Origin: Breviolum minutum Mf 1.05b.01
Taxonomy: Eukaryota > Sar > Dinophyceae > Suessiales > Symbiodiniaceae
DNA length: 64,000 bases
Direction of reading: 5' to 3'
Assembly: GCA_000507305.1 (NCBI GenBank)
Contig: DF239542.1
Span: forward strand, 119,104 to 183,103
Part shown: in pieces, positions 37,619 through 49,099 of the stretch
How positions within the stretch are numbered: position 1 is the first letter of the stretch
Layout of the letters: each line of letters opens with the position of its first letter
Position numbers and translations under genes: made by a program
Notes under the pieces: model-generated
Told to the model about the DNA's origin: nothing
The model's input: the letters and a program-made list of their open reading frames with translations, nothing else
Database searches by the model: none

Positions 37619-38776
37619 TTGTTTTTGGGTATGGAGCAGCCAAATCATGTCGACTTGTGTCACCAACTGCATGGCTTGCTCCCTATTTCTCAACCAGGAA
37701 TGGTTAGCGTCTATAGAGCACTAAAACAACGGCCTAAAACAGTCATGGTGGCCACAAGATTTGATCTGCCGGTTACTCTGGATACTAAACCAGGGTGGAT
37801 CCTGCAGGAGATCTATAACTTGTGGCCTGACCTATCTAGTGGCGCCGGACGGGTGTTTCGGCTTATTCCCATCCTTCAGAGGTCCCTTAGCATTTTACAT
37901 CGGCCATCATCGGACATTGCCTATTTGCTTGTCCTATCCCGTTCCCTGGAGATGAAACAACGAGCTCATTGCCTGTTGCAGATCTGGGGAGACCGCAAAT
38001 GGACTACTGCCACTATGTTGCCAACCCTCTGTAACTGGTACACTCTACGAGAATTTCTTCAACCTATAGTGACTTCGTTAACAGGGGTGAAAATGGATGT
38101 CTCGATAAATGGCGATTGTCTTGATGAAAGTTTGGTGCAGGTAATTGATGGCTCTGTTGTTAGTGTGCGCCTCAGTGAGGGGTTCAGTATGTCTCTTTGT
38201 AATGACCTCCAGGAGTTCTTGAATCGGCATGTGAACCTCTTTCACTTGCCACCTAACACCACAGGTGATACAGATGTTGGCCTCAAAGCTTTTGTTCCTC
38301 AAGGGCGAACCAGTGCTTGTGGTTACCATTTTGAGTGTCACACTGTTTTTACGCATTGGAAGAGTACACTAATGGCCACTGCACTCAAATTTCATCCAGG
38401 CTCGCTGATCAAGGAAAGTCACCTTTTCCCAGCGCATGTATGCTTTGAATGCTCGCAGCCTCTGTTCGATCCTACAGTCAGACATTTCCTGGTGCCCCAT
38501 GATCTAAAGGTTATGGCAGATATGAAGTGTGCGCTCTTAGCTATGTACACCCACGAAGGTACTTCAACTGCAGGCTTTTATTGCCCTGCTAAGGTTCGCA
38601 GGTCTTACCTACTAGAGATTGGCAACCCGAGCAAAGAGTGGGTCCTCTACCACAACCTAACGAGGGTTGGGCTAGAAGTCATTCAGGTGGAGCATGGTGA
38701 CTACTTTGTTCTATTTGAGAAAGTGCTAAGAAAAGTAAGGTCCCCAACAGGTACAACAAGGCCACATTGGGGCTAG
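37619..38776 (+). CDS. unknown 385-residue ORF downstream of the RNase H/polymerase-like genes
   Basis: Open from 37619 to a TAG. No known domain is recognised. There are moderately hydrophobic helices in the first half (AYLLVLSRSLEMKQRAHCLL) and a Cys/His-containing second half (SACGYHFECHTVF, HVCFECSQPLFD, GFYCPAKVRRSYLL), which might bind zinc. It is on the same strand as the RNase H/polymerase-like unit, 157 bp downstream, and has similar base composition. A shared transcription unit is likely but unproven. ORF length in a region of otherwise short frames supports coding. Confidence 0.5.
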   Translation: MFLGMEQPNHVDLCHQLHGLLPISQPGMVSVYRALKQRPKTVMVATRFDLPVTLDTKPGWILQEIYNLWPDLSSGAGRVFRLIPILQRSLSILHRPSSDIAYLLVLSRSLEMKQRAHCLLQIWGDRKWTTATMLPTLCNWYTLREFLQPIVTSLTGVKMDVSINGDCLDESLVQVIDGSVVSVRLSEGFSMSLCNDLQEFLNRHVNLFHLPPNTTGDTDVGLKAFVPQGRTSACGYHFECHTVFTHWKSTLMATALKFHPGSLIKESHLFPAHVCFECSQPLFDPTVRHFLVPHDLKVMADMKCALLAMYTHEGTSTAGFYCPAKVRRSYLLEIGNPSKEWVLYHNLTRVGLEVIQVEHGDYFVLFEKVLRKVRSPTGTTRPHWG

Positions 38777-39313
38777 TTTCTGAGTCTTCCGGAAATGCTG
38801 GCCAAGGGCCACTGTTGATGCCCTCCTCAATGAGTACTCCGGCTGGCCTTGGCTTGTTCCTTCCGTCACCATCCACTATCATTTCTGCTGGAGATCAAGG
38901 TACCCCTTCTTGACGATCAAGCATGGTCTCCTACGCAACTCCAGATGGATGATATACCAAGTGCTTCCCACTCAAATGAGGTACGGAATTATGCTGAAGC
39001 GACACCCTATCAATTGCAAGCTGAGTTGGACGATGCGAGTGTTGTCAGTGAAGACCGAAAATATGGGTGCGATGCAGATTGCTTATATTGTAGTCAGCCA
39101 TGTGTAAGAAGTAAATTTGGTCATGTTTTTCATCAGTGTAGTGAACATTACCGCTGGTGGAGAATGCACAAACACTGAATTTGTCTTCTTTGCCATTAAT
39201 AGACTCAAAAATGTTGCTTCCCCAGGAGCCATCATATGACAAATTTCCCTATGCAACAGTTTTGCTCAAGGTAGTGCCGGACGCTGTTGTCTGTACACTT
39301 ACCTATAGGATAG
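38777..39313. other. sparse segment with a spliced-leader-like / SINE-like fragment
   Basis: Short frames only; an ORF at 38849-39178 with several Cys (CDADCLYCSQPCVRS) is not convincing alone. At 39255-39308 the sequence CAGTTTTGCTCAAGGTAGTGCC followed by GGACGCTGTTGTCTGTACAC is closely related to 19211-19256. TTTTGCTCAAG|GT resembles the end of the dinoflagellate spliced leader (TTTTGGCTCAAG) plus a splice-donor GT, with one base missing. Confidence 0.4.
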
Positions 39314-39661
39314 ATGTCATCAATTGCTATTGATCACCTTGGGAGGGATGAGCTAATTATACTGCTCAACAGAGTCGCGGCCAGATTAGCTATCGTACCT
39401 GACAACCCAGCTTCTACGGGCACGCAACAGACTCCCATTTTCTATGGGTATCGCAGTCATGCGACACCAAACGATATCCTCAGATCTTCCGTGGCTACAA
39501 ATAGATATTGGCGACCTTGGTATGAGGCGGAGCACGACCCATGGAACGCACACCTACGAAGTGAACATAGTGCGTCATCGTCGGGTGCTACTGTATATAC
39601 CAGACAGATAGCTGCACAGACACCTTCCTCTCACAGTTTCTGTCAGATGCGCAGAACATAA
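39314..39661 (+). CDS. unassigned short ORF
   Basis: 115 codons, MSSIAIDHLGRDELIILLNR to CQMRRT. A possible helical N-terminus (DELIILLNRVAARLAI) is followed by an Arg/Trp/Tyr-bearing segment (NRYWRPWYEAEHDPW). No family is recognised. It may be a further ORF or a fragment of the element at 35.3-38.8 kb. A neighbouring frame (39650-39927) carries a hydrophobic stretch (ALLAVLLRLASATTIILVFLWGKA), so a second frameshifted piece is possible. Confidence 0.25.
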   Translation: MSSIAIDHLGRDELIILLNRVAARLAIVPDNPASTGTQQTPIFYGYRSHATPNDILRSSVATNRYWRPWYEAEHDPWNAHLRSEHSASSSGATVYTRQIAAQTPSSHSFCQMRRT

Positions 39662-39891
39662 ATACTGGTAGTAGTTATGGTATTCTTTTTACTGGTATAC
39701 CACGGGCTCTCCTTGCCGTCCTCTTGCGCCTTGCAAGTGCTACTACCATTATACTAGTCTTCCTATGGGGAAAGGCCAGGGAACTGTCTCCTTTACCTTT
39801 CCTAACACTGTCGTCGACAGAAAGCACGGGTCCTCAACATCAACAGGCAACACGTATAATGCTTGCGCTGTCACTACAGCCTACACCTTCA

Positions 39892-40473
39892 TTAGCTATC
39901 AGCCCACATACGAATCAGGAACTGTAAGTTAGGAGGTGGCAGGACAGCAGCGAGAAGGTCCAGGACAATTTCCTTGTTGGCATTTTTAGGGAGGGTAGTA
40001 ACAAACTGTAGACTCCCCTCACCACAGACCATTTCAATAATTCCTTGAGGTCGCAGGCGAAAATGCCAGTAATCTTCTCCTAGAATAAGCAACAGATGCT
40101 GGGATCGGAAAATTTTGCTAGGTGACTTTGCGCAAGATTTATGGATTGGGACAACCCACCATGGAGTGTGTTCCCAGCATTCTGCAAGGTCTTCATAACT
40201 GCAAGCTACCACCTTGATGAGGCCCATAAGGGTCATCCCAGCCTGTATGTGGAGTGTAACAAAAGGGGATGTTCCTATGGGATCTCTACTCCTGACCAAT
40301 CGTGACACGTAAAGCTTGCCGTCGTGCTGACACAAGTGTGCCGGCATTCCATATTTCCGGCTCAACTCAGTATTGCCAAGACAAGTGTGGACCTCTGACG
40401 CCGCTGGGGGCGCATGAACCACCACGTCACTCAATCTTATGGCTGCAGACCGTGCACCGGCTTCTGCGTGCAT
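39892..40473 (-). CDS. unassigned ORF on the minus strand
   Basis: 193 codons, MHAEAGARSAAIRLSDVVV to LQFLIRMWADS. It has mixed composition with PWWVVPIHKSCAKSPSKIFR and LLLILGEDYWHFRLRPQGII, which read like real protein. No motif is recognised. It converges on the plus-strand unit 35.3-39.9 kb. If that unit is a DNA mobile element, this could be its oppositely oriented gene; this is conjecture. Confidence 0.35.
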   Translation of the reverse strand: MHAEAGARSAAIRLSDVVVHAPPAASEVHTCLGNTELSRKYGMPAHLCQHDGKLYVSRLVRSRDPIGTSPFVTLHIQAGMTLMGLIKVVACSYEDLAECWEHTPWWVVPIHKSCAKSPSKIFRSQHLLLILGEDYWHFRLRPQGIIEMVCGEGSLQFVTTLPKNANKEIVLDLLAAVLPPPNLQFLIRMWADS

Positions 40474-42596
40474 CTATGCGTACCGAAAGGCGACAGTGCC
40501 CTGTAGTACTTTCTGAGCCAAGATCGCTAACACCGAGTTTTATGGATGCACAGTTTCTCACCATCAAATCAGGGTGATATGACATGCCATACCGAAAGTG
40601 AGCAGCAGGTATTTTTTAACCTTGTTGTCCTGGGATACTTCTTCTGTCAGGCAGACCTGGTCCTAGAGCAGTGCTCTATGGGCTGGACTGGTGAAAAGAA
40701 AAAACCTAAGACCCTTCAATGCCACAACCATTTCTCCTGAGCTTCTGCATTACACAGCGATCCATTTTGCTGTGCTGCCAATTAACAGAGACAGCTCTTG
40801 TGGTAACGGAGCTCCGCCCAACAAAACAATACCACATTAGTTAAGTACCTCCTTATAAGGTGGCCTCTGCGAGGCAAGTACAGGAGAGTTTGTTTGGTCA
40901 GCTCTGACTGACCCGCGTAATTAATAATCAGTGCTCAAGAGTCCTTCCAAACTTGGTACGCCTTTCCGTTGAAAAGGTTCAATGGATATTAGGCTTCCTC
41001 GAAATTTCACAGAACAAGCTTCCAAAACGAGCGTTTTGCGCGATGCTTCCGACAATTTCACAGAAAAAACTTCCAAAAGGATCGTTTCGCGCGATGCTTC
41101 CGACAATTTTCACAGAAAAGATTCCAAAAGGACCGAAAGCTTAAAATGGAAAAAAATTCCTCAAAAAAATTGAAAAAAATTCCCCGAAAAGTTTTGGACC
41201 CGTTTGGATTCCACTGATGTCTACATGTACAAGGGTGCTTTGCTGCCGGTGGAACTATTACTTTGTGGGCCTTACCAAACAGGCATGCAAGGCTTTTACA
41301 TTTTCATTGGTACTGGCCGTGATTTCAAGGGATGTTATCTTTGCTTGGGTGACTCTCTTTATGCACGTCCTGGCAAGATGGGCCACAAGATGTCGAATCA
41401 ATGGAAGTATGGTATTCTACTAGCTGCTGAAGAGGTTGTGAGAGCCGGGGTATTGAGCTATGCACCAGGTAGCGAGAGCGTAAACAGTTTCACCTGTCTC
41501 ACCTTTCATAGATTGGTCAGGTTTGGTTGGTTTGTGTTTGGTGTTGGGGCTGTTTTTTTGCTTTGGTGTTGCTTCCCTTTTGTTCTCTGACCAATCTGTG
41601 CGATCGAGTTATCAACCGATGACTATTTTAGCATACATTCATGACTGCCACAGTTGTTACGACGAGCGCAGCGTTGACCAAAAAAAAGGATTGGTATCAA
41701 TTTCCCTAGGCAAGAAACCGAAAACACACAAACAACCAACCCAAACACCAACCGAAACACCACGCAAGGAATCCTGCCAGGGAAATTCGCAAAACTAAGT
41801 GAAACAGGTGAAACAAACGCGCCCCTCTCAGCCCCTCATAAGTTCTCTTCGACCATGTAGAGTAGTCCACGTCGTCCAATGGTTAGACAGAAGTGCAGGA
41901 CCATGAAGTGCTACTTGTCTAAGTTCCATAATATCCACAAGCAGGAATTCTGGACTCCAGGTGCGTATTCTCCCGCATCTTTAGGTCGGAGTACCCATAC
42001 AAACTGCGAATTGAAAGAGAAACTCTTTAAGAACCTTCTGCAAACGCCAGGAGATACACTGCACGGGGGACCAATCAAGGTGTTGGCCATGAGGACATAT
42101 GGCACTGCAGGTAGCTCAGCTGCAGCAGGGCTTTATACAGATATGGAACTGTCATGGTGTGTCATTGACGGAAGGCTTTTTAGTAACAGGAAAGAAGTTG
42201 CTTGCCACGTCGCTGCAATAAGAGCCAGAGTTTTTCATTTCTGTTTCATCCATCATTTTCTGCGTAGCAAGGCCATGTCGTGCGTATGGTGCTGCTTTGT
42301 TTTTTTTTTTGTGTGTCTGGGTTGGTGCGTTGTGTTGTTGTTTGGTTGGTACATTGGCCTTGCTAATTAGACCGGATTCTCAAATAGCACCTATTATGGT
42401 AAGTACATTGTCTAGTGATCGTTTTTGGCAAACCGTCATCGGGCGCGCCCGCCTGGGACCTCCGGACGATGAGCAAATTGACAACAACACTGTTCCTAAT
42501 GCGCTTAGCACCGTCCCAGCAGAGCTATCCTCTTTCCTTGCTAGCAACTTCAAATCTCTCGACCGCTGGTCCATCATTGGATGACGTACATCGGAG
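40474..42596. other. gene-poor segment with tandem and inverted repeats
   Basis: Between 41005 and 41130 a ~51 bp unit (CACAGAA..AACTTCCAAAA..G.CGTTT.GCGCGATGCTTCCGACAATTT) is repeated about 2.5 times. A 16 bp inverted repeat (GTTTCACCTGTCTCAC at 41487-41502, its complement with one mismatch at 41799-41814) encloses ~300 bp that is GT-rich on the left and AC-rich on the right, like the arms at 18.2-19.0 kb. Another GT-rich run is at 42296-42355. ORFs at 41204-41590 and 41879-42370 end in these runs and are not supported. Confidence 0.5.
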
Positions 42597-43088
42597 TTGA
42601 TGTCGTTGGTAACCGATCGCCAGCAACACTTTCTCTGTCAGCCGCGGGATGGTAACCTCCATCTCTCTTGGTGCTTCTGTATCAACTCAAAAGAGTCAGG
42701 CGACGTGGTATCAACCCTAGGACACGTTCCGTGGATTCCTCCGCTCTCAAAGCTCGATCCCGTCAGCTCTACCTCACCTTCTGCTCTTGAAGATGCATGC
42801 TCGACCTCTAAACTGAGGGGAGCCTCAGTGACACGATACTTTTTGGTGGCCCTTGTTAAATGGTTGTCAGAACGTGGTGGTCTTCTTGGCACCAATGATG
42901 TTCCGGTCCGCCCTACTCATCTTCACTTTGCCTTTTTTCTCCCTACTTCCAGCAATCTTCTTGAGTCAATTCTGACCTTTCTGCTCCGACTCGTCGATTC
43001 CTCTGCAGTTGTACCCACGCTCGCTGATGACATTCTTAACTCCCAGTCGGATTCGCGGTTGGCCGGTTGGCAGCTCATCGCCGGGTAG
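42597..43088 (+). CDS. unassigned ORF
   Basis: 163 codons, MMSLVTDRQQHFLCQPRDGN to AGWQLIAG. It contains RPTHLHFAFFLPTSSNLLES and ILTFLLRLVDSSAVVPTLAD. No family is recognised. It precedes the ORF at 43108 by 20 bp on the same strand, so the two could be one frameshifted gene. Evidence is limited to length and composition. Confidence 0.25.
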   Translation: MMSLVTDRQQHFLCQPRDGNLHLSWCFCINSKESGDVVSTLGHVPWIPPLSKLDPVSSTSPSALEDACSTSKLRGASVTRYFLVALVKWLSERGGLLGTNDVPVRPTHLHFAFFLPTSSNLLESILTFLLRLVDSSAVVPTLADDILNSQSDSRLAGWQLIAG

Positions 43089-43107
43089 CTAGAGGAGGTC
43101 CTTGTAG

Positions 43108-43770
43108 ATGACATCGCCTATACACCGTATACACACCAACGCCGCCTTCACGGCTCTTCTAACTTGCATTGATACCAGCACTAGAGAACTTCCCCGGTCT
43201 TTCCAGAAAATTTACGACCATGCCATGTCTCGCCTTCCACTCACATACCCATGGGCCTCTTTCATCTTAGACCTCAAGGACGTACTCCCGGCCTATGACT
43301 GCCATCTCATCGCGTGTCTGCTCGCCAACATGGTAGTAGGATGCGTTCCGTATTATTCCATTTTGGAGCAACTGGTCAATTCGTTCTCAATATCATTAAC
43401 CTTTAAAATGCCGAGGACCCACCGCCATTCCTCGACCAAACCGAGTTTTACACCAAGACCTTTTGGCACGCTCACCTCAATCATGCTTGTACGCAGTTCT
43501 CTACCTCCCAACGTTGATCTGAAAGGTTGGTTGGAAACCAAGTGGATCTCTAACACCGCAGACGTGTGCATGAAAGTCCACTTATGCATCTTCGTCCCAC
43601 CAGTTCGTGGTGGTTACCTCCAACACCATCATTCCGATAAAGGGGCCACATTCTCCATCCCGGCTCCGGATCAGGCGTCCCAAGAGGACACCATGGTTCG
43701 CATCACTCAATCTGTATATATATATATATCAATAAGGAACAGAGATCAAGTTTCTTCGTATCGAGCGTAG
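43108..43770 (+). CDS. unassigned ORF ending in a TA microsatellite
   Basis: 220 codons, MTSPIHRIHTNAAFTALLTC to RDQVSSYRA. The middle reads like protein (YPWASFILDLKDVLPAYDCH, LIACLLANMVVGCVPYYSIL). The last ~25 codons pass through a TATATA run (43719-43733). No family is recognised. It is possibly the second half of the preceding ORF. Confidence 0.27.
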   Translation: MTSPIHRIHTNAAFTALLTCIDTSTRELPRSFQKIYDHAMSRLPLTYPWASFILDLKDVLPAYDCHLIACLLANMVVGCVPYYSILEQLVNSFSISLTFKMPRTHRHSSTKPSFTPRPFGTLTSIMLVRSSLPPNVDLKGWLETKWISNTADVCMKVHLCIFVPPVRGGYLQHHHSDKGATFSIPAPDQASQEDTMVRITQSVYIYISIRNRDQVSSYRA

Positions 43771-46039
43771 AATAACAAGTGTCGTTCATTCCCTTCCGCC
43801 CTCCCACTACATACGTACACACGCGTTTTTGCCCACAACATGATGCTGATTGCTGATGATGTTTGTTCACTACCCGCCGTTTCCACAAATCGCATCTTTT
43901 CATACATACACATGCGTGTCCACAAATCATATCCCCCTCTACATTCACCCCGACTCTCATGACTACAGAATGACCATTGGAACGCGGAAAAATCAACTAA
44001 AGAATGCACGCGCATGACCCCCGCACATTTTACACGAGAAAACACAACGATTTCTCCGCGGTCGGCGGGAATGCATTGTAAATTTACAGTCGAAATGAAG
44101 CCCAGGCGCATTTTACACGAGAAAACACAACGATTTTCCGGGGTTGGTGGCGGACTCAGGAGGGGGTATATATTAATAAGGAACAGGGATTGGTAACGTT
44201 CCGTGAACTTGCACGCATGGTGTATGCTACTTTGTGTCCGTGGACACATGCTCGATACTACTACGCCAATGCGTCATGATGGGGTGGGTGGGGTGGAGTG
44301 GGGATGCTAACGTTCGGTGAACTTGCACACATGGTGGACGCAACTGTGTTTCTTGGGTCCGTGGACACATGCGCGATGCTACGCCGCCAATGCATTATGA
44401 TGGGGTGGGGATGGTAACGTTCGGTGAACTTGCACGCATGTGGACATGCTCGATGCTATGCCAATGCATGATGATGGGGTGGGTGGGGTGGGGATGGTAA
44501 CGTTCGGTGAACTTGCACACATGGTGGATGCTACGCAGCTGTGTTTTTTGTGTCCGTGGATGATGAATAAAGACCGTGAGCATTCGACGATGCACCCATC
44601 CGTCTCACAATACGTCTTCATGTGGTGCTTGTCTTGTAGCTTAGACAGCACAGATCCACAAAGATTCTTGGAAGAACTCAAAAAGTTGCTGTGACAAAAA
44701 GAAAACGTCCCACTGTGCTGTTACTAGTTCAAGGTGTGAAAACATGTCACGTTCAATTAGTTTCAGATTTCGGGAAAATTCCAAAAGTAGCATTTTTGCC
44801 TGGGCGAAACGCCCGTTTTCGAACTTCTGCTTGTAAATCAGAAGGTTAAACAATGAAAAAATCGTATGGAACCGATTCTTATTGGCATTAGCACGTAAAT
44901 CATCATCCATGATACACCGTGATCACAAAAACCCCACGGCCATCTAAAAGCCGTGTTCCTAGTTGCAAGTAACTGAGAAAGGCTGACGGAATAGAGTAGG
45001 TAGAGAAGCTTCAGCGTAGCTGACACCACCGCGAACAGCTGGAAGTAGTTGAGAGTAGAGTAGCTAGCGTAGGTAAGATTAGAAAGAGGAGCTGAGGGTA
45101 GAGCAGGTTAAAGTCGAGCAGGCAGAGTAGCTGAGAGTAGCTGAGGGCACCTAACAGTAGAAAAGTAGCCGTGTTGCAAATTTCATGTAGTTTCCATTTC
45201 TCCATTCGGGTTTTGGATTCGTTTTTTTTTCCCAGGCGCGTGGGGAAACATCGCAATAAAAAAAAAAATTAATGACAACGATCTGGGAAAATGAGTCGAA
45301 CTGAGTCGAGTTTAAGGATGGTGGCCGGAGGGCTGCTTTAGTAAGCAATCAAAACACAAAATGTTCTTGATCATCTACCATTCAAAGTGCCGGTCTAGCA
45401 GCATTGACATCGAATGTTCACAGTCGACCGCCATCAGTATCCAAGTCTGAAAACCTTTACAGAGGGTGTACTTGTGCAGCATGGTTCCCCAAGTATAAGC
45501 AAAATTTGCGTTGTGTTGATGTTTCAAGCATTTCCAAAGGAGTATCATTCACCCAGCTTTGTGCAAAATTGCGGCATGCGAGATTTTAGACCTCTAGACT
45601 TTAGACCACTTGTATGCATGTAACCGAAAATGTTTTCAATCCAGCGTTTTTTCACACTGCTTGCATTTTGTTCCATCCATGCAAAATTTCACGCCACGGT
45701 TGGTGTCCGAGGCGGGCCCAGGACCTGCCTACCAATCATTTTAATTACATTCAATTTTGTGCGGTCCCGTCTATGAATTGTGCTATGGGCTGCGTAAAAG
45801 CAACTGGAGATACAATTTTGTTGAAATATCGGAAATGTGTAGAATGCATGCTCCATCACTCCAGTACACACTCACTCAATCCCGTCCGAGTGCCTTGAGA
45901 TTGTAAACTCCACCAAAAAAGAAAAACACAATTAAATTCAAAATTCACACATCACTGCTGCAAAAAACAAAACATAAATATTGTTCATGGGACTCATCAC
46001 AAACACCCGTGGTCCATCATGCATCCAAAAAAAATATCG
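43771..46039. other. gene-free segment with several minisatellites
   Basis: A ~45 bp unit (CATTTTACACGAGAAAACACAA...) occurs at about 44029-44075 and 44109-44155, period 80. From 44187 to 44581 four units of 83-120 bp share TAACGTTCGGTGAACTTGCA, CCGTGGACACATGC and GATGGGGTGGG blocks. From 45001 to 45165 there are irregular GAGTAGCT/GTAGAG repeats. The frames crossing these repeats (44379-44694 on both strands) are translated repeats, not genes. Confidence 0.6.
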
Positions 46040-47560
46040 GAAAATGTCCGGAGTTGATCATCCCATCGCTTCGGTAGGCAACTTGGGCACCTACGAAGTC
46101 GCCCTTAAAAAATCCAATGATGCATGGGTTACCATTTGTAGCGAATTGGCGGCCAATTATTTTTCTTGACATGCAAGTTTTGCCGCTAACGAAAATTTGC
46201 CAATCAGACAGACCACATTCGTTGGGAAGTCCGATGTTCATTGTCCAACTTTTGATTCAGTTTCTTCATCGCATCATGCCAGTCACCATGGACAACAGGA
46301 ACCCATCCGACAGTTGAAATTCTTCTCGCCACGGTGTCCGGTTGAGACAATTGCAGTGCTTACAACCGGGCCGTTAGTGAACCAAACAAAATGGCAGGGG
46401 AAATGACCGAATCGAAAAATTTCAATTGCAACCTCTCAAATCGACAGTTGCCCTTGTGCCCAAATCATCCGTTTTTTTTTTTTCCCAAGTCCTGATTGTG
46501 CACAACCTCAATGATATCGCCAACGTCCAAAATGTACAAAAAACATATTTTGTCAAGGCAGTGGTCGTCAGAGTTTTTGTCTTCGATTTATTTAAACGGA
46601 GTCTCACTGCAGACACTTCCTCGATGAGAGTCTTCTCCATCATAAAGATTGAACCCGAACCTTTACCCACACAACGACCTCGTCCGAATGAGGTCGGGTT
46701 AGGCCTCGACGTGAGTGGCATGCTCTTTCAGGGCGCAAACGCAAACAAATTACATCTATATCAACAATTTTCTTTTAGTCCTGCACTCTGTACTCTGTTT
46801 AAACTAGAACTAATACTCAATGAAAGACTCAGCATGCTGGTCAAACAGCGTGATTCAAAAAAAACGTCAATCCATCACCCAGTTCTTTTTATTTGCAGAC
46901 GCCTCAACTTTTGAAATCCTGGCCGGTCACTCCTATCAAACCAACAATTGATCAATTGTACAGGAACATTTTGCGCTGCAATGGGTTGATGATTTGTGAT
47001 GAACTGCGGAAGTGCAATCGCAATTTCAATTCATATGATGTGAAAGCTCTCCGATGTGCATGCGATGGTGGAGTTCCACATGGTTTTGTAGTTCACGGTT
47101 CCCAGTGAGGGTACTTCTGTGAAGACTCCTTGTAAAGAGCATGTGGCAAATTTTGGGACAGCTGGACGCATGATTCAGCGGGTTTCTTTATATTTTTTTC
47201 CCTTGCCTTGGTTGCATTCAATTGCAAGTCAATTGATGGTTCTCGCCTGAAAAGTGGTTTCAAGATTTTCAGATGATCTGCAAACCTGGTATGTGTCGGC
47301 CGTTGTGACCAATGGCTACGCCATGATGCCCACATTTTTTCCACATCTGGAAGCAACATTGGGCTCAGGATGCCACCCCGTTTGACTCCTTGTTGCCTGT
47401 CGCCACCTGACTTTGAGAAGAATAAATGGCTTGCAACAACTAAACAAGATTAAACCTCGGAGCACGTCAATGCTTGGAGTAATCGAGTAAGGTCAACACG
47501 GTGAAATGACTTCGCCAAAATCAAAGATTGCAAACGAAGTTTCGGAAATCATCTCCACCC
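46040..47560 (-). pseudogene. eroded LINE reverse transcriptase and C-terminal region
   Basis: Read 47560 to 46040 in several frames. LAKSFHRVDLTRLLQAL matches RT motif A surroundings (usual KAFDxVxxxxLL, here with His for the Asp). GVKRGGILSPMLL at about 47390-47350 is motif B; THTRFADHLKIL is motif C with FADH for FADD; LQLNATK and VRLRLNKSKTKTL follow. Further down, KFFDSVISPAILFGS and a TVGWVP...DWHDAMKKLNQKL phrase match the segment that follows RT in many dinoflagellate LINEs. Substituted catalytic residues plus many indels show a dead copy. It is unrelated to the intact LINE at 19.6-30.6 kb at the level of visible phrases. Confidence 0.62.
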
Positions 47561-49099
47561 TGCACGCTGTTTGTGCAAACCACTTCAATGACAGCGAAGG
47601 CGTGATCAATACCAGTGCCTCACGGAAAAACTAGTCCGTTTCCAGCGGAGGTTGCAGGCGAGCATCAAAAACATGTGCCAAACATTGGATCCTTGATGTT
47701 GAACACAGCTATTGATCTTGAGTTCCTAGTTTGTTGCAAGTCCCCAGTCTTGTTGTTCAATCCTTGATACAAGGAAAACATGATGCAAGACGAAATGCAG
47801 AGGGCCGGAACCAATGAACAATGCTCTCAAAATTCGGAAGCACTTTCGAGCCGGTTCCCAATGAAAGGGCGCATGAACCGCTGCATTCTGTTTTCAGCCT
47901 TCCAATATGTGAGAGGACGAAAGCATCTCAACATTTGTAACATTAAGCGATGTTCTTTTGAGGACCACGACCACAGCATCATACTGCATAAGAAGCAACG
48001 GCGTAGGACCAAACCCTAATCTTTGGCAATGGATCTGCGTTCGGAAGGGAACACGGCAGCTCTGAAGTCGTTCTTGGACGGCTCCGTTCCGGTCAGTATA
48101 CCTTAGGCCTTAGGTTCCCACTGGCTCCATAATGGTTGCAATGGGAAAATTGATACTCAAACGACGGTCTGGTTCGGCTTGAGTTGGGCATATCTATGCT
48201 GAAAATGTTTCTGGCTTTGGAACGGCATGTCTGACTCGATTTTCTTCATTTTGTGTTTTTAGCAATTTTGTTTTCCCACCTAGCATGTGGTCTGGAATCG
48301 AGAACAGAACATACACAGCTCGATGATAGCAGCGATGGTGACAAGGGTCCGGAGTCCGAAGCAAACGAAGAAGCAAGTGGTATTGTAACATCGATGGAAC
48401 GCCGAGGGGTATTACCATTTCAAACGTGCCCACACATGCGCTTGCACTGCGAAGACCACCTTGGCGCCCAACATGCAATTTGGTTGTGAGTTTTTTCCCA
48501 CGATTACCGTTTATAGTATATGGGGAACTGTAAAAGGTTCGTTCATCCAAGACAACGCATACCACACCAGGAACAGACCCTGGCACCAGAATATCGGGCA
48601 AAAACAAATATGTCCGAACGGAATCGGCACAATGGCAATGCAAATCCACATCCAAAAACAATTCGATTACTATACCACGTTTTTTGTCAAACAGTATTTA
48701 TGGCCAGTCAACGCAAACACGATCATCGATAGGCCATTCCCACCATCAGCCAAATACCTCGTGCATTTCGGGTTTCATTGAAGGGAAGGACATCGAAAGC
48801 AACATAGCAGTATTCGGGCACAAGTGCGCTGACTGAAAAGAGTTGGTTCCGGCGTTGTTTTCCACTCCTTGCCTTGCTTGTCATGAATGGCTTTGCTCCT
48901 GTCAGGGATGGACTAGGGTTTGTGTTGAGTTCTCGGTTTTTTCGCAAATGACCTCTAAACATCATCCCGCTCCAGTGTCCGATGTCCTGCCATATGCCTC
49001 CAAGAACTTGACATTGCTTCCGCACTGGGCTCAACCAAACGCCATGGTAACTTCGGGACCAACTGTATCTCCTTGCGATGCCAACAACATGCGCTGCCG
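47561..49099. other. no gene seen; possibly older LINE sequence
   Basis: Only short frames on both strands (for example 48194-48661 minus). They may include the endonuclease part of the eroded minus-strand LINE, but I could not match any motif. No repeats stand out. Confidence 0.4.

Noticed and set aside
42380-42577. Short frames on both strands around 42.4 kb
   Set aside because: They overlap on opposite strands without motifs, and neither shows a family resemblance.
44379-44694. ORFs on both strands at 44.4-44.7 kb
   Set aside because: Both are translations of the 83-120 bp minisatellite units.
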